The notes: generated from the sequence alone by a model not told the origin. A stretch of 64,000 bases of DNA from Deinococcus sp. LM3 (GCF_002017875.1 NZ_MUFV01000002.1:248001-312000), one strand, 5' to 3'. Shown: positions 49,109-58,693, counted from the stretch's first letter. A program made the numbers and translations.

Positions 49109-51661
49109 TCAATCGGCCGGGCGCAGCGCGGCCAGCGTCGGCGCCGGCAGGTGCGTGCCCAGCGGCTCGAACGGCGTGTCCAGCGGCTCGCCGGTCCGCG
49201 CGTGAAACCGCCACGTCTCCCCCGCCACCTGCACCGAGATCACGCGCGGCCCCGCCCGCAGCAGCGTCCCGAACACCTCGCGCGCCACGCCGGCCTCCAT
49301 GACCAGCACCCGCACGCCGCCCCCGTCCGGCACGCGGAAGGCCGGAACAGCCCGCCGCGCCCGGCCCGCCGCGCTTTCCAGGGTCCGCAGCGTGGCGACC
49401 TGCACGCACACGCGCACGCTGGTGGCCCCGGACGCAGGCACAGCCGGGTCCGGCACCACACCGGCCAGCGCGCGGTCCAGCCGGGTCAGGCCCAGGGCCG
49501 CCCACTCGCGCAGGGTCACGCGGGCCTCCCCAGCCAGCGCACTCAGCCGGGCGCGCAGGTCGGCGGCGTCCAGCAGGTCCGGCCCGCCGAACAGCGGCCA
49601 GTCCCGGTCGTCCGGCAACTTCAGCGGTGGCGCAGGCTCCGGCAGGGCCGGGGCGCGCTGCGCGGCGCGCAGGGCCGCCCGCAGCAGCGCCTCGTGCTCG
49701 GCAGAAGCCCCCCCAGCAGACGCGCCGCCAGCAGCCCCGGCAGCCACAGGTCCGGCGGCGACAGGCCCAGCAGCGACAGGTCCGGCCTCCGGAACGTCCG
49801 GCGCGACCCAGGTGGGCGTACCGTCCGTACGGGCTGTCAGGGCGGGGGGCTGCCAGCCGGGCGGCGCGGGTGGGCGCGGCGCCGCACGGCGGCGGCCCGG
49901 CAGTCCCCTCGGCGCCACGCCCGCTGGCGCCACCGGGGACTGGGCGGACACGTCCGCCGCGTCCGGTTCGGGGTCAGGGCCGGTCGGAACGCGCAGGCCC
50001 TGCGCCCAGGCCTCCGGGCCATACGCGAGGCGCAGGGTGGTGCGCGCGCGCGTGAACGCCACGAACTGCACGCAGCGTTCCTCCTGCGGGTCCCCGCCTC
50101 CCAGCGGCATCAGTTCCGGGTGCAGCACCGTCACGCGCGGCCACTCCAGGCCCTTGGCGCGGTGCACGGTGCTCAGCGTGACCGCCGCGCCGTCCGTGCC
50201 CGCAGCGGGCGGCGCGTGCAGCTGCGCCAGCAGGGCCCGCAGGTCCTCCTGGTGGGCCGGGCCGCGCCGGGTCACGCGGCGGGCCAGCAGCAGCGCGCAG
50301 CGGCACAGGTCCCGCAGGTCCTGCGCGGCGCGGCGCGCGCGGCGGTCCCCGGCGGCCCCGGCGCGCTCCAGGCTTTCCAGCCGGCCGGTCAGGTACGCGC
50401 TCAGGCCGTCGTCGGCCTGCTGGCGGGTGAAGGTGGGCGGCAGCGCGGCCCCCGCCACGTCCAGCAGCCGCCCGGCGAGGTCCCCGCCGGTCAGATGGAC
50501 CCGCACGCCCCGCGCCAGCAGGTCCAGCGCCAGCCGCAGCAGGGGCGCGTTCAGGCGGCACAGGACCGCCTCGCCGGGGCGGACCTCCAGCCCGGCGGCG
50601 CTGACGTGTTCGACCGCGCCGCGCGGCGCCCCGGGCGCGGCCGTGATGAAGGAACTGACCGTCCGGGCCGCCGCGACCACGGCCCGCGCGCAGCGGAACG
50701 ACACGCTGAGCGGCAACTCCTGCGCGCCCAGTTCGCGCGCCAGGTTCAGCAGGCCCGCCGGGTCTGCGCCCGCGTACGCGTAGATCGTCTGCTCCGGGTC
50801 GCCGCACAGGATCACCCGGCCCGGCTGCCGGGCGCGCACGCCCGCGACGTGCTCCACGAACGCCCGGCGCAGCGGCGTCAGGTCCTGCGCCTCGTCTACC
50901 AGCGCCGTGCGGACCGCGCCGCGTCCCAGCTTCAGGTGCAGCGGCAGCCACAGCATGTCCGCGTGATCGATCACGCCGCCCTGGCGGAACGCGGCGGCGC
51001 TCAGGTCCGGCAGTCGCCGCAGCGCGTCCAGCAGCAGCGCGTCCGCACCGCCGCCCGGCCCACTGCCCGGCCCGTCACTCAGCACACCTCGCAGGGCGGC
51101 GCTCACCTGCGGGTGGGCGTCCGGGGCGGGCCAGCCGCTCAGGCCCAGCAGCAGCGCCCGGTCGTCCGGGTCCTCCGGGTTCAGCGTGAATTCCCGGCAG
51201 GTGTCCCACGCGCGGCCCAGCGCGCCCAGCAGCGCCCGCCGCGCCGCCGCGTCGCCCGGCGCCTGCGGAGGCGGCAGCAGCCCGGCGTCCCCCAGCAGGC
51301 GCGCGGTCTTGCCGGGTTGCACGTCCGGTCCGGCGCCCGGAGCGTCCCCCCCGCGCCTTCCCTGAAGCTCGCGGACCAGCAGGCCCAGCCCGTGCCCGTG
51401 CAGCGTCCGGGCCGGCAGGTCCGGCGGCAGGCGGCCCGCCACGCCGGCCGTCGCGTGGCGGTTGTACACGAAGTACACGCTGCGCGGCCCGGCGTGCCAC
51501 GCCGCCTCGGTCAGGGTGGTCGTCTTGCCGCTGCCGGCCGTCGCGCGGATCAGCAGGTGCCGCCCGGAATCCCGCACGGCGCTCACCACGGCCGCCTGCT
51601 CGGCCGTGAACTGTGCCGGGACGGGCCGGTCTGCGCGGAGGTGGAGGGGTCGGTCGGTCAT
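49109..51661 (-). CDS. UvrD/Rep-like superfamily 1 DNA helicase with extended C-terminus
   Basis: This is an 850-residue helicase. Motif I is IRATAGSGKTTT near residue 44, motif II VDEAQDLT near 255, and motif III GDPEQTIYAYAGAD. Motif V/VI parts are STVHRAKGLEW and FVAFTRAR. The core is shorter than UvrD. After about residue 580 comes a Pro/Ala-rich linker with a triple AAGPV-type repeat, then a C-terminal region of about 200 residues that I do not recognise (RDWPLFGGPDLLDAADLRARL onward). The start is ATG 51661; a longer frame to 52393 is GC shadow. It probably acts in repair or recombination. Confidence 0.88.
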   Translation of the reverse strand: MTDRPLHLRADRPVPAQFTAEQAAVVSAVRDSGRHLLIRATAGSGKTTTLTEAAWHAGPRSVYFVYNRHATAGVAGRLPPDLPARTLHGHGLGLLVRELQGRRGGDAPGAGPDVQPGKTARLLGDAGLLPPPQAPGDAAARRALLGALGRAWDTCREFTLNPEDPDDRALLLGLSGWPAPDAHPQVSAALRGVLSDGPGSGPGGGADALLLDALRRLPDLSAAAFRQGGVIDHADMLWLPLHLKLGRGAVRTALVDEAQDLTPLRRAFVEHVAGVRARQPGRVILCGDPEQTIYAYAGADPAGLLNLARELGAQELPLSVSFRCARAVVAAARTVSSFITAAPGAPRGAVEHVSAAGLEVRPGEAVLCRLNAPLLRLALDLLARGVRVHLTGGDLAGRLLDVAGAALPPTFTRQQADDGLSAYLTGRLESLERAGAAGDRRARRAAQDLRDLCRCALLLARRVTRRGPAHQEDLRALLAQLHAPPAAGTDGAAVTLSTVHRAKGLEWPRVTVLHPELMPLGGGDPQEERCVQFVAFTRARTTLRLAYGPEAWAQGLRVPTGPDPEPDAADVSAQSPVAPAGVAPRGLPGRRRAAPRPPAPPGWQPPALTARTDGTPTWVAPDVPEAGPVAAGPVAAGPVAAGAAGGASAGGASAEHEALLRAALRAAQRAPALPEPAPPLKLPDDRDWPLFGGPDLLDAADLRARLSALAGEARVTLREWAALGLTRLDRALAGVVPDPAVPASGATSVRVCVQVATLRTLESAAGRARRAVPAFRVPDGGGVRVLVMEAGVAREVFGTLLRAGPRVISVQVAGETWRFHARTGEPLDTPFEPLGTHLPAPTLAALRPAD

Positions 51662-51775
51662 GCGCCGGCCCACATGATGACGCGCCGCGCGGCCGGGTGA
51701 CAGGGACCCGGGGGCGTCTAGACAGAGCGGCGCGAGCTGACACACCCGCGCTCCCGGCGGGTCATGATCGGCACG

Positions 51776-52072
51776 ATGAGACTCCTGCGCGTCCCGGACG
51801 GTTTTGTCACCGACATGATCACGCAGGGCTCCCGGGTGCTGATGACGCTGCGCTGGCACGTCCGTCCACCCGCACCGAACGACCGGATCGAGACCGCCTC
51901 GTTCGGCACGTGGCACGTCGAGGAACTGCTGAGCCACCCGAACGAACACCGGGGCGCCGTCGTGGCCGTCCGCGTCCTCCCGCCGGAACGCCGCGCGCCT
52001 GCCAGCCCCAGTGTCCCCACACCGGTCAGTCCCAGCGCCCCCGTACCGGAACACGGCGCCGCGCGCCCCTGA
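51776..52072 (+). CDS. Small protein of unknown function
   Basis: The predicted protein has 98 residues (102 from the upstream ATG 51764). The first 70 residues look genuine, with RVPDGFVTDMITQGSRVLMT, TLRWHVRPP and FGTWHVEEL. The Pro/Ala tail is low-complexity. No Shine-Dalgarno or known domain was found. It lies between the divergent helicase and the GH114-like gene. Confidence 0.5.
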   Translation: MRLLRVPDGFVTDMITQGSRVLMTLRWHVRPPAPNDRIETASFGTWHVEELLSHPNEHRGAVVAVRVLPPERRAPASPSVPTPVSPSAPVPEHGAARP

Positions 52073-52151
52073 CGGGAGTACCCTGGGGCCAGTAGTCGCG
52101 CCGGGTCGACCGGAGAGGTGTCTCCAGGGAGCTGGCCGGGGAGGGGGTGTC

Positions 52152-53075
52152 ATGGTGTATTCCGCTCGCCGGTCCGGCCGGTCCTGTGCCCGCCGCTCGC
52201 TGGTCGCCGCTCTGCTCGCCGTGCTGGCAGGCGCCTGCGCGGACAGCCCGGCGGCGCAGGACCGGGCCCGGCGTCTGCTCGGCGCACGCACCTGGGGGTA
52301 CCAGCTCACCGGGTACGGGCCGGCGCGGCTGGGGCCGGTCGCGGCGTCCGGGTTCGATCTGGTGGTCATAGACGCCGGGGATGACGACGGCATGCCGTGG
52401 CCGCCGGCCGAGCTGGGCGCGGCGCGGACCCGGACGGGTCAGCCGGAGCGGCTGCTGCTGGGGTACCTGAGCATCGGCGCGGCCGAGAGCTACCGCGCGT
52501 ACTGGCAGGCCGGCTGGGCGCAGCGCCCGCCCGCGTGGCTGCTGGCAGAGGACCCGGACTGGCCCGGGAATTTCGACGTGGCGTACTGGCATCCCCAGTG
52601 GCAGGCAACCGCGCTGGGCAGCCTGGACCGCCTGATGGAGTCCGGGTTCGACGGGGCGTACCTGGATCTCGTGGACGCCTTCGAACGCCACCCGCAGCGG
52701 GCCGGGGCGCGCGACGAGATGATCGACTGGGTGTGCCGCGTCGCCGCGCACGCCCGCGCACGCGACCCGCAGTTCCTGATCGTGCCGCAGAACGCCCCGG
52801 ACCTGATCCGGGAGGCGCGGTACGTGCCGTGCGTGGACGCCCTGGGGCACGAGGAAACGTTCATGTACGCGATGAACACGCCCACCGAACCCGGGCGGCA
52901 GGCGCGGCTGCTGGCCGAATTCGCCCGCTGGAAGGCGCACGGCAAACCGGTGTTCACCGTCGAGTACGCCGACCGGGAGGCGCTGATCGGGCCGCTGTAC
53001 GCCCGCGCCCGCGCCGCCGGGCTGGTCCCGTACGTGACGGTGCGGGCGGCGGACGTCCTGACACCGGGCCGCTGA
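52152..53075 (+). CDS. Putative lipoprotein glycoside hydrolase (MJ1477/TM1410, GH114-like)
   Basis: This 307-residue exported protein has a basic start, a hydrophobic stretch and a Cys near residue 29 (LLAVLAGACADS). That may be a weak lipobox or a normal signal peptide. The mature part is a TIM-barrel with WGYQLTGYG, DLVVIDAGDDD, LGYLSIGAAESYRAYW, FDGAYLDLVDAFE, LIVPQNAPDL and FTVEYAD, typical of the MJ1477/TM1410 family related to endo-alpha-1,4-polygalactosaminidases. ATG 52152 follows a GGGGAGGGGG ribosome site. Its target may be a galactosamine- or glucosamine-rich exopolysaccharide; this is family inference. Confidence 0.87.
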   Translation: MVYSARRSGRSCARRSLVAALLAVLAGACADSPAAQDRARRLLGARTWGYQLTGYGPARLGPVAASGFDLVVIDAGDDDGMPWPPAELGAARTRTGQPERLLLGYLSIGAAESYRAYWQAGWAQRPPAWLLAEDPDWPGNFDVAYWHPQWQATALGSLDRLMESGFDGAYLDLVDAFERHPQRAGARDEMIDWVCRVAAHARARDPQFLIVPQNAPDLIREARYVPCVDALGHEETFMYAMNTPTEPGRQARLLAEFARWKAHGKPVFTVEYADREALIGPLYARARAAGLVPYVTVRAADVLTPGR

Positions 53076-53081
53076 GTCACC

Positions 53082-54371
53082 CTATCCGCGCCCGCCGCCG
53101 ATGCGCGCGGCGTCCGGGTGGCGGCCCAGGCGGGTCATGGCCCACGCGCCCAGCAGCGGCCCGGCGGCCAGCACGGCGAACACGGCGGGCCAGCCGGCCG
53201 CGGCCGCCAGGACCGGGACCAGCGCGATGCTCAGGGCGGTCAGCGTGAAGCCCAGTGCGAGTTGCGCGGTGAGGGCCGTGCCGGTGTAGGCGGGGTCGGC
53301 GATCTCGCTGACGACCGTGCTGAACTGCGCGCTGTCCGCGATGATCCAGAATCCCCAGAACACGCTGACGGTCAGCAGGGCGGCCGGGCCGGCGCCGGCC
53401 CAGCTGAGCGCGGCGAGCAGCAGCGCCGCGCCGCCCGACAGGACCATCGCCAGGACCGTGAGGCGCACCCGGCCCCAGCGGTCCCCGAGGACGCCGCCCA
53501 GCACGCAGCCGAGCGCGCCGACCCCGACGACGAGCGCCGTGGCGAGCGGGGCGTCCGTGGCGGCGCGCGGGCCGCTCAGGACGCCCGCGAAGTACACGCC
53601 GAACCAGGTCCACAGGGCGTACAGTTCCCACATGTGACCCAGGTACCCGAGGGTCGCGAGGCCCACGCCGCCGCGCGTGACGGACTGCCACGCCTGCGCG
53701 GGCCGGAAGGCGGCGGGCGGCGCGGCGCGCGGGCCGGGCGGGACGGTCAGGGCCAGTGCGCCGCCCAGCGCGGCCAGCAGGCTGGTCACGGCGATCACGC
53801 TGCGCCAGTCCGCGCCGCCCAGGCCGTTCACGAGGTGCGGCAGCGACCCGCCGAGCGTCAGGGCGCCCACCATGACGCCCAGCGCCAGCCCGCGCCCGCG
53901 CGTGAAGTGCGCGCTCATGAGTTTCAGCGTGACCGGGTACACCAGCGCCAGGGCCGCGCCGGTCAGGGCGCGCAGGCCCGTTCCGGCCAGCGCGCCGGGG
54001 GCGATCAGCAGCGCGGCGTTCGCGGCGGCGGCCAGCAGGGAGCCCAGCGCGATCAGCGTGCGGGGGGGCGCGCGGTCCGGGAGGTTCAGACCAGCGCTCA
54101 GGACGGCGCCTGCCACGAAACCCAGCTGCACGGCCAGCGTCAGCCACGCTGAGGCGCCCTCGCTGACGGCCCACTCGGCGCGCAGCTGCCCGATCACGGC
54201 GGCCGCCGAAAACCACGGGGACATGCTCAGCACGACCGACACGGCCAGCAGCGTCAGCGCCTGCCAGCGCCGGGCGTCAGGCGGGGTTCCGGGCCGGTCG
54301 TCCGGGGCGCGGACCTCGTGGTGGGCGCGGTCTGGGGGCACGTCCCCGACCGTAGCACGCGTGGACTGCAC
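53082..54371 (-). CDS. MFS transporter (CynX/NarK-like)
   Basis: This 429-residue membrane transporter has 12 likely segments starting near WQALTLLAVSVVLSMSPWF. Family motifs include the helix-4 region ALTGAALALVYPVTLKLMS and GDRWGRVRLTVLAM between helices 8 and 9. The GTG at 54371 adds a 34-residue polar N-terminus, and a shorter start is possible. It is convergent with the GH114-like gene and divergent from the kinase-like gene at 54454. No substrate can be given. Confidence 0.88.
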   Translation of the reverse strand: MQSTRATVGDVPPDRAHHEVRAPDDRPGTPPDARRWQALTLLAVSVVLSMSPWFSAAAVIGQLRAEWAVSEGASAWLTLAVQLGFVAGAVLSAGLNLPDRAPPRTLIALGSLLAAAANAALLIAPGALAGTGLRALTGAALALVYPVTLKLMSAHFTRGRGLALGVMVGALTLGGSLPHLVNGLGGADWRSVIAVTSLLAALGGALALTVPPGPRAAPPAAFRPAQAWQSVTRGGVGLATLGYLGHMWELYALWTWFGVYFAGVLSGPRAATDAPLATALVVGVGALGCVLGGVLGDRWGRVRLTVLAMVLSGGAALLLAALSWAGAGPAALLTVSVFWGFWIIADSAQFSTVVSEIADPAYTGTALTAQLALGFTLTALSIALVPVLAAAAGWPAVFAVLAAGPLLGAWAMTRLGRHPDAARIGGGRG

Positions 54372-54453
54372 CCGGTCCAGCGGACGGCTGGCCCCACCAC
54401 GCAGGCCGAGGTGTCACAATGCCTGCGATGCAACGCTGTTTCGTGGTGAATTC

Positions 54454-55338
54454 TTGACGCGCTCTCCCCTGCTGCTGGGCCTGGATGCCGGTGGCAGCGG
54501 CACCAAGTGGACGCTGGTGCGCGCCGGTCAGTCGGTCGCGTCCGGGCGGACCGCGCCGTTCACGGCGGCGCTGCTGGGCACGCCGGCCGGCGACGCGGCC
54601 CTGGCGGAACTGGGCGCGGCGCTGCCGGGCCGGCCGGACGCGGCGCACGCGGGCGTGCCGGGCCTGAGCGCCGGCAGTGACCACGCGGCGCAGGTGGCGG
54701 CGGCGCTGGCCGGCACGCTGAAGATGAACCCCGCGCACCTGAGTCTCGAGGGTGACCTGGATCTCGCGTACCGCGCGCACCTGTCGCCCGGCGCGGGCGT
54801 GCTGCTGTACGCCGGCACCGGCAGCGTCGCGTACCACGTGGGCCGCGCCAGCGAGGTCGTGCGGGCCGGTGGGCGCGGGTACCGCATCGGGGACGACGGG
54901 GCGGGCTTCAGTCTGGGCCGCGCGGCGCTGCGGGTCCTGACGGCCGCGATCGACCGGGGTCAGGAGCCCGACTCGCCGCTAGCCCGCGAGGTGAGGGCCG
55001 TCACGGGCGGCACCGACTGGGACACCCTGCGGAGCTTCACGTACGGGGATCCGGGCGCGTCGGCGGTGGCGCGGCTCGCGCCGGCCGTGTCCCGCGCGGC
55101 CGAGGCGGGCGACGCGGAGGCCGCCCACCTGATCGAGGAGGCCGCGCAGGCCCTGGCGGAACTCGCGCGGCGCGTGCAGGAGCAGGTGGGGCCGCTGCCG
55201 GTCACGGCGACCGGGGGGGCGCTGCGCTCGCCGCTGCTGGCCGCCGCGCTCGGGCGGGCGCTGCCGGGCGTCAACGTGCAGCAGCGGGATCACGCCGAGG
55301 CCGCCGCGCGGTACGCCGGCGCGCAGTTCGGCGGCTGA
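54454..55338 (+). CDS. BadF/BadG-family ATPase, probable N-acetylglucosamine kinase
   Basis: This 294-residue protein has an actin-like ATPase fold. The phosphate-1 loop is LLLGLDAGGSGTKWTL, phosphate-2 is YAGTGSVAYHVG, and RGYRIGDDGAGFSLGR and VTATGGALRSPLL are further family motifs. These match GlcNAc-kinase-type members of the BadF/BcrA group. The frame is open far upstream, but TTG 54454 directly precedes the domain. It would phosphorylate GlcNAc taken up without the PTS and join the nagA/SIS route at 4.9-7.1 kb. Substrate is inference. Confidence 0.85.
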   Translation: MTRSPLLLGLDAGGSGTKWTLVRAGQSVASGRTAPFTAALLGTPAGDAALAELGAALPGRPDAAHAGVPGLSAGSDHAAQVAAALAGTLKMNPAHLSLEGDLDLAYRAHLSPGAGVLLYAGTGSVAYHVGRASEVVRAGGRGYRIGDDGAGFSLGRAALRVLTAAIDRGQEPDSPLAREVRAVTGGTDWDTLRSFTYGDPGASAVARLAPAVSRAAEAGDAEAAHLIEEAAQALAELARRVQEQVGPLPVTATGGALRSPLLAAALGRALPGVNVQQRDHAEAAARYAGAQFGG

Positions 55339-55360
55339 TCGCCGGCAGCCCCCCCGGTCA

Positions 55361-55443
55361 TCCGGGCTCCGGCCGCTTGGCTCCCACTCGCATCCGCTCG
55401 GATCGAATGGCTTGTACAAGCCATTCAACCGGAGTCCGTATCA
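55361..55443 (+). repeat. Structured dispersed repeat, copy G (right half only)
   Basis: The left end and first hairpin are missing. The rest is intact from CTCCCACTCGCATCCGCTCG through hairpin two (GAATGGCTT-gtac-AAGCCATTC) to CGGAGTCCGTA and TCA. That TCA is the TGA stop of the minus-strand HD-GYP gene. Confidence 0.88.
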
Positions 55444-56592
55444 GTCCTGCGGGTCGCGCGGGCCGCTGTCGGGCCGCGTCTCGGTCAGCGCGATGAACGC
55501 CTCGACCAGTCCCGGATCGAAGTGAATGCCGGACAGACTGCGCAGCTCGCGGGTCGTCTGTTCGTGCGTCCAGGCGGCCCGGTACGGCCGGTCGCTGGTC
55601 AGGGCGTCGTACACGTCGCACAGGGCGAACAGGCGGCCCTGGAGGCTGATCTGCTCGCCCGCCAGACTGCGGGGGTAGCCGCTGCCGTCCCAGCGTTCAT
55701 GGTGATCCTGGATGACGGCCAGCGCGCCCGGCGGCAGGAAGTTCAGGGCCTGCGCGAATCTCACGCCGGCATGGACGTGCGAACGCATGACGGTCCATTC
55801 CTCCGGGTCCAGGCGGCCGGGTTTCAGCAGCACCGCGTCCGGAACGGCGATCTTGCCGATGTCGTGCAGGTACGCGCCCCAGCGCAGCGTCTCGCAGGCG
55901 GCGTCGGTCCAGCCGAGACGACGGGCGAAGCGCGTGGCGAGTCCAGTCACGCGGTCGGTGTGGCCCTGCGTTTCCCGGTCCCGCGCCTCGAGCGCCAGTC
56001 CCAGGGCGCGCAGGGCGGCCTCGCGGGCGGCGCGGGCTTCCTCCTCGGCCGCCAGCCGACCGGCGAGCGCCGCGACGGTGCCGCACACCATGCTGAACAG
56101 CGTCGCCTCCTGCGTCTGCCAGACGTGCGGCTCGAAGGTGTGCATCAGGAACGCGCCCAACAGCCGGCCATCCGCGTCCCGGACGGGAGCGGCGGCGACA
56201 CTGGCGACCCCCAGTTCCGGGAAGCCCTGCGTTTCCGGGCTGCGGCGCGTATCGTCGAAGAACAGCGGCGCCTGCGCGCGTTCCAGGGCGCGCATCAGGG
56301 GCGTGTCGGCCGGCAGGCCGTGCGCGGCGACGGCCTGCATGCCGTCCGTCTGGGGCATCTCGCCGGTCGCGGCCCGCACGCGGTAGGTCAGGGCGCGCGT
56401 GTCGGTCTGGAAGTACGCCGACCCGACGGCGGCCGTGTCGCGCACCAGTTTCTCCAGGGTGGGGGTCACGCCCCCGGCCAGGTCCGGTGAGGCCAGCGCC
56501 GCCGCCGTGAGCCCCAGAAGATCCCGCGCCGCCGCGTCCCGGTCGGCAGGAATCTCAGTTCCGACGCTGAGCAGGGTCAGAGAAGTGTCCAT
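55441..56592 (-). CDS. GAF-HD-GYP protein, probable c-di-GMP phosphodiesterase
   Basis: This 383-residue soluble protein has a GAF domain (about residues 30-185) followed by an HD-GYP domain. The metal and GYP residues are HDIGKIAVPD near residue 240, SHVHAG, and HHERWDGSGYPRSL. The full set suggests hydrolysis of c-di-GMP to pGpG or GMP. ATG 56592 (MDTSLTLL) is preferred over the longer frame to 56634. The stop codon overlaps repeat copy G. It is the only HD-GYP protein in the window, against five GGDEF proteins. Confidence 0.92.
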   Translation of the reverse strand: MDTSLTLLSVGTEIPADRDAAARDLLGLTAAALASPDLAGGVTPTLEKLVRDTAAVGSAYFQTDTRALTYRVRAATGEMPQTDGMQAVAAHGLPADTPLMRALERAQAPLFFDDTRRSPETQGFPELGVASVAAAPVRDADGRLLGAFLMHTFEPHVWQTQEATLFSMVCGTVAALAGRLAAEEEARAAREAALRALGLALEARDRETQGHTDRVTGLATRFARRLGWTDAACETLRWGAYLHDIGKIAVPDAVLLKPGRLDPEEWTVMRSHVHAGVRFAQALNFLPPGALAVIQDHHERWDGSGYPRSLAGEQISLQGRLFALCDVYDALTSDRPYRAAWTHEQTTRELRSLSGIHFDPGLVEAFIALTETRPDSGPRDPQD

Positions 56593-56648
56593 GCTGCAGC
56601 TTAACCGGCGGGGGCGGGCCGGACCTGTGAACAATCCGGCCGGAGGGT

Positions 56649-57626
56649 TCAGCCGGGCAGGCCGTGCAGCAGGGCGTGCGCGGTGGGTTCATCCACGATC
56701 AGGGTGCGCATCAGGCCGCCGGCCAGCGCGCCGCGCAGCGCCCCGACCTTGCCCAGGCCGCTGACGATGCAGATGGACTGCGCCGCGCGGGTGATCAGGC
56801 TCAGGTCCGGGCCGCTGCTGCGAGCGTTCATGGGAATGCCGCCGAAGGTGCCGTCGGCGCGGTAGAAGACGGTGGCGATGTCCCCTGCCACGCCCTGCGC
56901 CGCCAGGGTCTGCTGGTCGGCCGGGTCGAGGTACCCGGCGACGTACACGTGACTGGGCAGTTTCGCGCTGGCCGCGCCGACCGAGTACAGCAGCACGTCC
57001 GCCCGTTCCTGCAACTCCAGGACGTGCCGGACGCTGCGTTCACGCCACATGGCCTGCTTGGTCAGGGGATCGTCGAAGAAGGTCGGGACCGGGAACAGGT
57101 GCGCGCGCGCGCCGTAATTGCCGGCGAAGCGGGTGACGGTGTCGGTCACGAAGCCGCTCATGAAGTCCCGCGCGCTGGCGCTGCCGTTGAGCTGCACGAA
57201 CTGCAGGTCCGGAATGTGGCGGGGCGTGAGGTGCCGGGACACGGCGTCCAGCGTGGTGCCCCAGGCCAGCCCGACCGTCTGCCCGGCCCGCAGCGTCTGG
57301 CCCAGCAGCGTGGCGGCCGCGACCGAGACGCGCTCGAGCCAGACGGACTCGCTGCTGCCGGGTGGCACGCGGATCACGTGCGGGGTCAGGAAGGGATACG
57401 CGGCGCGCAGCTGCGCCTCGAGGCTCTGCGGCTGGGCCTGCGGGTCGTGGATGCGGATCTCGACCAGTCCGGTGCGGCGGGCGTGCGAGAGCAGGCGGGA
57501 GACTTTCGGGCGGGACAGACCGAGTTCGCGGGCGATGGCGTCGGTGGTCAGGCCCTGGACGTAGTACAGGCGGGCGACCTGCGCGGCCTGGGTGTCCGTG
57601 GTGACGTCGTTCACGCCCGGCAGCAT
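56649..57626 (-). CDS. SorC/DeoR-type sugar-binding regulator, probable glycerol regulon repressor
   Basis: This 325-residue regulator has an N-terminal helix-turn-helix (about residues 20-60, LTTDAIARELGLSRPKVSRLLS). A SorC effector domain follows with VGLAWGTTLDAVS and VSGLGKVGALRG. It is divergent from glpF. Palindromes TGAAC-N4-GTTCA occur in pairs between it and glpF and again before glpD, and not elsewhere in the regions I examined, which makes them its likely operators. SorC proteins bind phosphorylated sugars. Glycerol-3-phosphate is a plausible ligand here, by context only. Most bacteria use DeoR-type GlpR instead. Confidence 0.88.
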   Translation of the reverse strand: MLPGVNDVTTDTQAAQVARLYYVQGLTTDAIARELGLSRPKVSRLLSHARRTGLVEIRIHDPQAQPQSLEAQLRAAYPFLTPHVIRVPPGSSESVWLERVSVAAATLLGQTLRAGQTVGLAWGTTLDAVSRHLTPRHIPDLQFVQLNGSASARDFMSGFVTDTVTRFAGNYGARAHLFPVPTFFDDPLTKQAMWRERSVRHVLELQERADVLLYSVGAASAKLPSHVYVAGYLDPADQQTLAAQGVAGDIATVFYRADGTFGGIPMNARSSGPDLSLITRAAQSICIVSGLGKVGALRGALAGGLMRTLIVDEPTAHALLHGLPG

Positions 57627-57683
57627 ACGCGTCCGGGCCCCGCCTGATTCGACCTGGTTGCGGAGGCGAACCGTCGAACCGTC

Positions 57684-57720
57684 TTGAACGTATGTTCATC
57701 CCGCCTTGACATATGTTCAA
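57684..57720. promoter_or_regulatory. Paired operators upstream of glpF (probable SorC-regulator sites)
   Basis: TGAACGTATGTTCA at 57685-57698 is a perfect dyad around GTAT. TTGACATATGTTCAA at 57706-57720 is a close second copy. Their centres are about 21 bases apart, two helical turns. The second site overlaps a TTGACA -35 element (57706-57711), consistent with repression of glpFK. It also lies in the promoter region of the divergent regulator. Confidence 0.75.
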
Positions 57721-57862
57721 TGCTCGGTGAAGATGGCTGCATCAACAATCCAGTCGCGGTCACAGTCCGCCTCCCCGAACGTGTCCTGCACGTCCCGGCA
57801 TCCTGCCGGCGCAGGCCACGCTCCGGGCCGGTGGACTGCCCCCGACACCCGGAGGTACACGT

Positions 57863-58693
57863 ATGACATTCAAGGCGTCACAGGAGTTCATGGCCGAGTT
57901 GCTCGGCACGATGGTCCTCATCCTCTTCGGATGCGGGGTCGTCGCCATGGTGGTGCTGTTCCAGTCCACCGACCCGGCCATCCCCGGCCAGATCGTCAAC
58001 GGCGGGTACACCAACATCACGCTCGGCTGGGGCTTCGCGGTCCTGATGGGCATCTTCATCTCCGGGACCATCAGCGGCGCGCACCTGAACCCGGCGGTCA
58101 CGATCGCGCTGGCCGTCACCGGCCGCTTCCCCTGGGCCAAGGCGCCGCACTACTTCGCCGGGCAGTTCCTCGGCGCCTTCCTGGGGGCCGCCATCGTCTT
58201 CGCCGTGTACCACGCCAAGTGGTTGGGCTTCGATCCGCAGCTCGACAACACGGCCGGCATCTTCAGCACCTTCCCGGCCGTGCCCGGCTTCTGGCCCGGC
58301 TTCACCGACCAGGTGGTCGGCACCGCGCTGCTCATGGCGCTGATCCTCGCCATCGGCGACAAGCTGAACAACCCCGCCGGGGCCGCCTGGGGCGCGCTGG
58401 CCGTGGCGTTCGTGGTCATGGCGATCGGCATGAGCTTCGGCGGCATGCACGGCTACGCCATCAACCCGGCCCGTGACCTGGGGCCGCGCCTGTTCGCCCT
58501 GGTCGCCGGGTTCCGCAACACCGGCTTCGAGAACGGCGTGTGGCTGGTCCCCGTGATCGGACCGGTCGTCGGGGCGGTCATCGGCGCGCTGATCTACGAT
58601 ACGTTCATCGGCAAACCACTCCTGCGTGCCGGAGAGGCCCACCAGGGCATCCAGGGGGCCGACCCCGCCTACAACGCGGATTCCCGCCGCTGA
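57863..58693 (+). CDS. glpF: Glycerol uptake facilitator
   Basis: This 276-residue aquaglyceroporin is in the inner membrane. Its two half-helix motifs are HLNPAVT and YAINPARDLGPR. The Asp right after the second NPAR marks the glycerol-conducting type. A GGAGG site lies seven bases before ATG 57863, which sets the start. It is followed 89 bases later by glpK in the same direction. Expression is probably controlled by the paired palindromes at 57684-57720. Confidence 0.95.
   Translation: MTFKASQEFMAELLGTMVLILFGCGVVAMVVLFQSTDPAIPGQIVNGGYTNITLGWGFAVLMGIFISGTISGAHLNPAVTIALAVTGRFPWAKAPHYFAGQFLGAFLGAAIVFAVYHAKWLGFDPQLDNTAGIFSTFPAVPGFWPGFTDQVVGTALLMALILAIGDKLNNPAGAAWGALAVAFVVMAIGMSFGGMHGYAINPARDLGPRLFALVAGFRNTGFENGVWLVPVIGPVVGAVIGALIYDTFIGKPLLRAGEAHQGIQGADPAYNADSRR

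Noticed and set aside
57721..57862. Possible riboswitch in the glpF leader
   Set aside because: The leader is about 140 bases with no recognisable conserved motif; operators upstream explain regulation better.
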